From Sinotaia quadrata (Eukaryota; Mollusca; Gastropoda; Architaenioglossa; Viviparidae), in NCBI GenBank assembly GCA_028829895.1, contig CM054179.1, forward strand, positions 99,443,375 to 99,507,374: a stretch of DNA of 64,000 nucleotides. The letters are read 5' to 3'. Position 1 is the stretch's first letter, and the number at the start of each line of letters is the position of its first letter. A program made the position numbers and the translations under genes. Positions 25,609 to 64,000 of this stretch are shown here, piece by piece. The notes beneath the pieces are model-generated. The model ran no database searches. It worked only from the letters and a program-made list of their open reading frames with translations, and was not told where the DNA came from.

Positions 25609-26274
25609 CACACGGCAAAGAAGGGAGATCACTAAGACATAAGTTTCTCTTTCCTACAAGGGATATCATCGAAACAGCCATTTCTCATATATAAAGTTAT
25701 TAAGGGTCACAACTCAACAAAGACAGAATGAAAAGACATGATCATTTTCAAAAGTGCAGTTTTGTTTATTTACAACAGTTATTTTTAAGATTAATATTTT
25801 AGTCAATGGCACAGTTAAAAGGCCTTTTATCAGAACAAAGTGGGAAAGACTCATTCATAACCACCCATCTATGAAAGCACTATATTTTTCCTAAATGTTT
25901 ATGTGAAATGAGTTAGTCAAACCAATTATGCAAATCATGCCAGTCATATGATACTACATTATTCAAGAAAACATGTCACAATTACATTTGAAAGTTCTTT
26001 TTTAAGTAATTTTTACCCTGTAGATTTACAGTTTTGGTGAAGTAGACTATTTTCTTGAGCACACATACTGACAGTTTAAAAAGTTTATGAATTGTAACTG
26101 TGAAACTAAAAATAGGAAGGATTACACTTGGATTATCATGTTAAAAAAATCTTGCCCACTTTGAAAGCAAACATTTGTGTTCTTGATTTTTGTTGCAAAT
26201 TGTTTATAATCAGCTAAGTTTAATAATAATCACCACAGTGCAACCTCTGTAATCTAATTAATGGATTATAAATT

Positions 26275-26460
26275 AAAGTAAATTTATGCAATGTAATTTA
26301 ATTAAAAAGAAACTAATTAATTTGTATAAATTAATTATTGTAAACTAATTATTTCAGTATAAATTAATGTAAACTTATGCAATGTAAATTAACATGAACT
26401 AATTAATTTGTATAAATTAATTATTGTAAACTAATTATTTCAGAAATTAATCAATGCAAA
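26275..26460. repeat. AT-rich direct repeat
   Basis: Units made of TAAATTAATTATTGTAAACTAATTATTTCAG and TATGCAATGTAA(A)TT occur twice, about 80 bp apart, with small changes. Confidence 0.7.
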
Positions 26461-26843
26461 GTAAGTTGTTTGGTTTAGTAATTTTAAAATAAAAATTAAT
26501 GACCATAAAATGCATTGCTGATACATTTACAAAACTGAATGAAACGAAGCTATCCTATAAGGCAAGAATACAATAATTTTTATTGTAATGGACATAATAT
26601 CATCTGTGATAAAAACAAAAAAAAAATGTGGATTTGGGAAAAAACCCCTTAAACTGCTTTCCAGCCCTCAATGACTGAAGCTGACCTAGATATTTGCAAT
26701 GAATTTGCACTAATATTTTAAAATATTTTCCTGTAGATGACAACGATATTTGCAAATGCAGCCAAACCAGTATGCTTATCAGCTCATGATTGAGTTTCAT
26801 TGATCTGATTTCAGACTCGGGAATAAAACAAAGATTTCATTAA

Positions 26844-26996
<153 letters not shown>

Positions 26997-27859
26997 TAAT
27001 GCTGAAGTGAATTCAACTTTGAAACACTGCACGAAATATTAACAAAAGTATTCTTCTCATTGATGTAAAGTTTACAGTTACATGTGCTTTACTTTTATTA
27101 TTAATAATAATAAACAAACATGATTAAACTATTGATGGTTCTATTTTTTTGTGTGCTGTATTACACTTCATTTTAATAAAAACTTATAAAATGCCACATT
27201 TAAACTCAAATTTTAGTATCACTGTTCCATCAGTTCATTTCAAATGAATATGTGTTTCATGAAGAAAGTTTGAGAAATAATGGCTTATACAGTCTTGATT
27301 TGTTTACAACAAAATGTCATAGTTATTACTGTAACAAATTTCATGTTTTAACTTTAGTGCACATACTGGTGGCCCTTGAATATTATAATACTCAACTCTT
27401 ATATAGTCCTTAAATTTTGTTTTTATTGCCTATAGAAATGATTGGAAAAGGGATTTTACGTAAAATAATTTTTTTCCTGGACTAATGATAAAATGAGCAT
27501 ACTCAAGCTTTCCCAATGTCTTTGTTTTTTTACCCTGTACAGCACTTCAAGGGCATTATGGGGACATCACTCATGGTCATGCTACTTTTTAAGTTACTGT
27601 TTGTTTTTCTTCAACCCTGCACACATGTGCGTGCATGTGGTTTTTTTTTTTTTTTAGTCGATGTGACAAAACTCCTATGGTATGCTTGTCTTGAAAATAT
27701 TCAGGGAAAAAAACATACTTTATATATTAAACAAAACAATTCCTATACACTAAGTAAATGCATGTCGAAATAATTATGCAGTATATTAAGTGAAAGTGTT
27801 TAAACTCTAATACACTACTTCACTTGTGAAATGTGCATTTGTTTGTAAACAAATGTATT

Positions 27860-27865
27860 TTTATT
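27860..27865 (-). promoter_or_regulatory. Candidate XYLB polyadenylation signal
   Basis: AATAAA on the minus strand, about 200 bases beyond the XYLB stop codon. A reasonable 3' UTR length, but the hexamer is common in such AT-rich DNA. Confidence 0.3.
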
Positions 27866-28062
27866 CTTACTCTGTAAATATATTATTGGAATTATATGTT
27901 ATGTTTGAAAAACATAAAAAGAACTTGAACTGTAAAGCAGGGAATGGTGATTTATAAATAAATGGGTTCATGAAGAACTAGTGCACGGTGAGGGACAGTT
28001 CCAGAAACGGAAAATAAAGGAAGCCATTTTGGTGTCTATCAGTGTGAGCAAATCATTATGTA

Positions 28063-59431
<31,369 letters not shown>

Positions 59432-59700
59432 GGCAATAGGTCAAGGTCTTTTCGAGGCCAAGGACGTGATAAGAGCTGTTGATAACGTGTTGGATGAGAC
59501 CTTATACTTATCCCACATATTTATCCAACTGTTACCCAAACAATAAATATGGAGCAACGGTGAAAATGCACCCTGATCGGTGAATTCGGCAATCATCGGA
59601 AACATCAAATTACGCCTTTTTGTTTGGTAATGTACGCGCTTTGGATCAACGTAGAATAGATGATAGTGATGGTTGAGACTGTGTGGAGGGTGATTAATTC
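59432..59700 (-). promoter_or_regulatory. XYLB 5' UTR / proximal promoter region (approximate)
   Basis: About 270 bases between the XYLB start codon and the microsatellite block. It is less AT-rich than the introns and contains isolated CpG sites (TTCGAGG, GGACGTG, TTACGCC, GTACGCG). No TATA box at a convincing place was found. Assigned by position only. Confidence 0.35.
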
Positions 59701-59783
<83 letters not shown>

Positions 59784-59818
59784 TTGTTTTCTTTCAATTT
59801 CTCTTTAGTATGTGTGTG

Positions 59819-59883
<65 letters not shown>

Positions 59884-59996
59884 GTTTTTCTTTCAATTTC
59901 TATAACTTCAGTGTGTGTGTGTGTGTATGTGAGAGAGAGAGAGAGAAAAAAGCGAGAGACAGAGAGTTGTTTTTCTTTCAATTTCTATAACTTCAG

Positions 59997-60054
<58 letters not shown>

Positions 60055-60066
60055 GTGTGTGTGTGT
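59701..60066. repeat. Compound (GT)n/(GA)n microsatellite, partly as a higher-order repeat
   Basis: Three successive blocks of (GT)n then (GA)n, each followed by GTTGTTTT(T)CTTTCAATTTCT. In two of them this continues into ATAACTTCA(G)GTGTGTG. The segment closes with a (GT)n run of about 60 bases. The non-repetitive linker is itself repeated, so the whole is a higher-order repeat and not only slippage. Confidence 0.97.
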
Positions 60067-60566
60067 AAGCTTATTGGATAAAATTAATCTATCTATAACC
60101 TCACATAGTTATTCAAAGCAAATATACATATTTAAATTTATTTATTAATCAATAATGGTTATTAAATGTAAAGGTAGCAGCTATAAAACCTTTGAATAGG
60201 TGTTTTTAGTTAATTTATTCATGTACGACCTTTTAAATTTTCGTTGTTCTGTGCTGTCATCCTCGCTAGGGTTCGAGAGAAAGCAATTTCAGTTTATTAG
60301 CAGACGGTCACGAACCATGTACGTATCTGAAAACAATTTCTGTGACGTAATACACAAACAGCAGTCGAAAAAATAACCATGGCCTAAGCGATTAGAACAG
60401 CATAGACGGTGACGTTGTCCACAATCAAGCATTATACAACTATTCATTTATTCGCTTTTTTGTTTTTGACCACAAGAATTCGTATCGAGTATTCCGACAT
60501 TCTATACAACATACATCTTTAAGACTAAAAGAAACGATGAGAAACCCGTTTGCATGTAATGAACTA

Positions 60567-60733
60567 ATAGGCATTTTTATTAAGATTGGAGAACACCTCA
60601 GTTTTCAGTTACGTTTCTCTAACAGGCATTTTTATTAAGATTGGAGACCACCCCAGTTTTCAGTTACGTTTCTCTAATAGGCATTTTAAAATTAAGATTG
60701 GAGAACACCTGTTTTCAGTTACGTTTCTCTATA
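60567..60733. repeat. 56-57-bp tandem repeat, three copies
   Basis: Unit with AGGCATTTTTATTAAGATTG, GAGAACACC and CAGTTTTCAGTTACGTTTCT. Copies begin at about 60570, 60625 and 60680. Confidence 0.93.
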
Positions 60734-61018
60734 TCTTTTCTCTCTCTTTCTGTATTTCTTCTACATATTTGCATTATATTACAGGTTGTTGTTTTTTTCG
60801 GATTTAAAAACACACTCCATATAGACCAAAGATATTCAGGGATGTCTAACTTTAAAAGAAAATGCAGATTAAGTTTGCGACGACTGTCTTCTAACCACAC
60901 ATTTCAGAACTTCATTTTGATCGATTTACAAGAAAAATCATTCCTCAGACAAGTTTTCAACTAATAAATAACAAGAAAAGTAAGTTGATTAGATATTCGT
61001 GATCACCAGCGTTTGGTA

Positions 61019-61500
61019 CGGAAATCAGTGTAGAGAAGACCAAATAGATGACCAACAACACCAGAAGCATAGGCACCGACATCATGATTGCTAATCAGAA
61101 ACTGGAAACAGTTAATAAATTCAAGTACGTAGGAGCCATCGTGACAGACGAGGGTTCAAAACCAGAAATACTGTCCAGCATTGCGCTGACAACAGCAATA
61201 GCAAGGCTGAAGACTGTTCGGAAAGACAGAAACATCGCAGTGAGCTAAAAAATCAAGGGCTTGCCAAGACAATCATGCAAGATACTGTGCAAGGAGGGCG
61301 AAGGAGAGGAAGACAGAGGAAAAGATGGGAAGATAACATCTCATAGTGGACAGGACTGAAGCTGAGCGATACAGTAAGATTAGCAGAGAGCAGAATGGAA
61401 TGGAGGAAGCTGGTTGTCAAGTCATCAGTGGTGTCCCAACGGTCGGCAAGACTAAGGGATAGATAGATATATAGATAGATAGATACATAGATAGATCACC
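61019..61500 (+). mobile_element. LINE (non-LTR retrotransposon) 3' remnant with (GATA)n tail
   Basis: One frame reads VEKTK (stop) MTNNTRS...LETVNKFKYVGAIVTDEGSK...TAIARLKT, the palm/thumb region common in LINE reverse transcriptases (F-K-Y-L-G motif). After a stop, an in-line deletion joins it to GLAKTIMQ...GRRRGRQRKRWEDNI...WTGL...AESRMEWRKLV..SSVV.QR.ARLRDR, the typical C-terminus of the same proteins. It ends in a GATA repeat tail, as many 5'-truncated LINEs do. At least three internal stops and a large deletion show that it is dead. The clade was not determined. Confidence 0.85.
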
Positions 61501-62994
61501 AGTTAATAGTGTATTCTAACCCCCCCCCCTACCCCTCACGAAATCATGTGCATTGATTCTCTAGTCTAGTGAGTCTAGTCAATGGGCAGTTTCTAAGAGC
61601 TCGCGTCCGTTGTTATAGTAAAATAAAAATAGCTACCGGAAGTGTCACCTACAGTATCGTCCCTTCTCGTCCTTGAGTTACGACGACTGGCACGTGCGAC
61701 GGCTACAAAATGTTAAATTAAAAATAAATAAACTGAGGAAAATGTTCAAAAAGTAAGTTTTCAAGAATTTCCGCTGTGGGAATAAGTTTTATAAGTACAA
61801 TTAACAAAATTAACGATTTGTTTAGTGCTGTTGGTACAGTAATGACGTACGAAAAGACGTCAGCGCTTACGCGCGGCCATCAGTTGAACAAGAAATGCCG
61901 ACGATACAGACATTTGAAATTAAAAGGACCACATAGTTACTAAAATGAAAATCCCATTGTCTGGTAAGGCAAACAGGTCGACAGTATCCACTTAGTTACT
62001 GAAAAGTCATATCCCCAGTAATTCAGACTAATAAAAAAATAACAACAGAACAAAACTAAAGACATCACTGATTTCTGCCTATTGGAAATAGTACTCAATT
62101 CAATAACGTGGATGTAAATTAAATATTAAATATTGAACAGTGACTTTGCTACAGGAGTGCCGTAACATTATAGTTATTTCGTTTGCTAACATTAAAGTTA
62201 CTTCGTTTAGTAAAGTTATAGTTACTTTGTTTGCTATAGGAATGCAATAAAATTATAGTTACAGGAAATCCCCACCCCCATTTTTTAATCTACAGCTTTA
62301 AAATGAGATGTTATTTGTCAATTGTATAATTTGGAAATGTTGTGAAAAAGTTATTTCTGAAGGGGAAGTCCAGGATGGACAATAGTAGAAGGGGACGTAA
62401 GATGTTTCAAACTGAGTAAGCAGTAAGTAGTAGGTGCGGGTAGGATTAGTGTTGTTGTTTTCGAATACCCTAGCTCCTTGGCATCTGCGCATTCATCTTA
62501 AACGGTTTAGATAACCGTCTTGTTTTAATCCAGTTATGTGGTTATGCAACTTTTAGGCTCATGCAACTGCACAGCTAATCAAATGAATTGTCCTGCTCTT
62601 AGCTTGTGCTGGTCACATGAAATGAAAATTAAATGTTGAAACAAACTGTCACCTGAGCCTCTCTCTGAGTCTTCACGTTGTTTTCATACAACTAAACTCC
62701 CAGCCCTGTCTTGTTAACCCAGGGCGTGACCAGTCTCCCCATTGTAAGTGATCCACTTTATACGCTTGTGAGAATTCTTAAATTACCTATCACGTCAGGC
62801 ACGTAAATAAAAAATAATTACCTCAAGTGAACTTTAAGTTCAAACTATTCCATTTGTTCTAACTGCTAAATTATCAAACACGTAATCTTAATACACGTAA
62901 TTACAAATAATATATTTAGCAAAAATAGTACACATTGAATTGCTGAGTTTCTAATTTGTACAAAAATAAAAAAAATTAAAAATCATCATCAATT
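61501..62994. other. Intergenic stretch right of the LINE remnant
   Basis: Nothing convincing on either strand. A cytosine run lies at 61520. Around 61590-61900 CpG sites are more frequent (GCTCGCGTCCG, CACGTGCGACGG, TTACGCGCGGCC), which could mark a promoter. A short repeat of CATTA(T/A)AGTTA(T/C)TT(T/C)GTTTGCTA occurs at about 62165-62260. Confidence 0.35.
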
Positions 62995-63480
62995 TTGGGG
63001 GCACTTCCGGTTTCCACTGATTTTGTGCAAAATGTTGGGAGGGAGGGAGGGGAATCGATAGCAGTTTAACCTCACCACTGGAGCTTGCGTTGATTATTTC
63101 GTCATAAGACGTTATCTGATCTGGAGTGCTGCTCCAGTGGGACCTCACATTGCCTTCCGAGGTGGAGAGCAGTAGGGCTGGTGGAAGGGGGCGAAAAGGT
63201 CGCACCAGTTTGGCACACACCCTCAACTGCCCTCCCTCCATCGGTGGGTTGTTTTGCGCAAAATGAGTGTGTTTCGCTCACACTCATCCCAGAAGCCGCA
63301 ATGGACCTTTCATCTTCATGATGTTCTCAATCTTGGTCTGCTTCTGGGGGATCCCCACAGCCTCACGGTGCGTCTGAGATGGAGGGCAGGAGGGCTGGCG
63401 GAAAGGGGTGAAACAGGTCGCACCTGTTTGGCGCACACCCTCAACCGCCCTCCGTCGGGTGGGGGTGGGGTGCCGAAGCC
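62995..63480 (+). repeat. GC-rich dispersed repeat, copies B and C in tandem
   Basis: Two related units. 63130-63245 (GCCTTCCGAGGTGGAGAGCA, GGTCGCACCAGTTTGGCACA, CACCCTCAACTGCCC) and 63275-63460 (GCTTCTGGGGGATCCCCACA, CGGTGCGTCTGAGATGGAGG, CGCACCTGTTTGGCGCACAC) share the second half. The second matches copy A at 42.7 kb. The head at 62995 matches the fragment at 51.5 kb. It is strikingly GC-rich and CpG-containing compared with its surroundings. Class unknown. Confidence 0.75.
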
Positions 63481-64000
63481 TCAGGATAAAACAGGATAAA
63501 TATATACAAACAAATAATATAACCTTTGGCATACAGTATAGACATAGTTAATAGTGTTATTAATAAAAGCTATAACCTAACTTTCAAATTACCAGTAAAG
63601 TACGAAAGGAATGTTTTAAGTGTATTAGTTGTATTCTCAAACTAAGTGTTCAGAAAGAACTCAACTCTAATCACCAATGACGTGACACTAATGTGTAATT
63701 TATACGGTTGCTTCCCTTGACCGCAATTTTCAAATCAGATGAAAAATCACGTGAGACAAAAATAAATAAAAAAAAAAATACTAGCGGCGAGACTGAAGCC
63801 AGATTTTTGTGACAGTCGTATTGTAGAGAGTACATGACAACCAGACGCTTATTCTAGAAATCCAAGCTGATATCATTAGCGATACTAAAAATGCACATTT
63901 TAATGACGTCTATTACAAGAAACCTAGAGCGCTAATTCACAAGCACTCTTGCTTTATAGCGCTGTTTACAGTTTGGCTTGTTGCTGGCATTTACTGCTGC
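63481..64000. other. Right edge, no feature recognised
   Basis: No exon, RNA gene or element could be supported. Base composition is slightly richer in GC and CpG than the introns from 63700 on, so a promoter or first exon of a gene further right is possible but not shown. Confidence 0.3.

Noticed and set aside
59441..59896. 151-aa minus-strand ORF rich in SLSLSL and THTHTH, and the plus-strand RERERE ORFs over the same bases
   Set aside because: They are read-through of the (GA)n and (GT)n microsatellites, with no non-repetitive domain.

Overview
This is a window of animal nuclear DNA: AT-rich, intron-rich and dense in tandem repeats. It holds parts or all of three conserved protein genes, and every exon of them is far smaller than the introns. 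The gene types, the very long introns crowded with minisatellites, and the mix of DNA transposons with a LINE fragment fit an invertebrate, most likely a lophotrochozoan and perhaps a mollusc. That placement is inference from style; no sequence search was run.

Layout. (1) Positions 830-3297, plus strand: the last three coding exons of a type II activin receptor (ACVR2 family), covering the C-terminal half of the kinase domain and the tail. The rest of the gene lies left of the window. (2) 3298 to about 17300: about 14 kb with no recognisable coding exon, T-rich by eye on the plus strand, ending near an AATAAA at 17263. It may be a very long 3' UTR or intergenic DNA. (3) 20954-25085, plus strand: a complete methionine-R-sulfoxide reductase B gene with five coding exons, 149 aa. 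(4) 28063-59431, minus strand: a complete xylulokinase (XYLB) gene. I could place all 19 coding exons; their phases join without a break into 535 aa, about the length of vertebrate XYLB. It converges on the MsrB gene. (5) 59432-64000: the XYLB upstream region, with long GT/GA repeats, a 57-bp tandem repeat, a LINE remnant and a GC-rich repeat.

The accessory content is concentrated in the XYLB introns. Nearly every long intron carries its own minisatellite with its own unit (19, 28, 36, 43, 54, 56, 120 bp and others). Three DNA-transposon-like insertions can be delimited. One is an 862-bp hAT element with a perfect 8-bp target duplication, sitting inside a 56-bp minisatellite. The second is a 1317-bp terminal-inverted-repeat element with an ATTT duplication, carrying a 90-codon basic ORF. 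The third is a 1.95-kb foldback-like element with arms of more than 400 bp, of which a solo arm occurs again 17 kb away. The best candidates for something undescribed are the ATTT element with its ORF and the foldback family.

The three genes have no evident shared pathway: TGF-beta/activin signalling, repair of oxidised methionine, and phosphorylation of D-xylulose.
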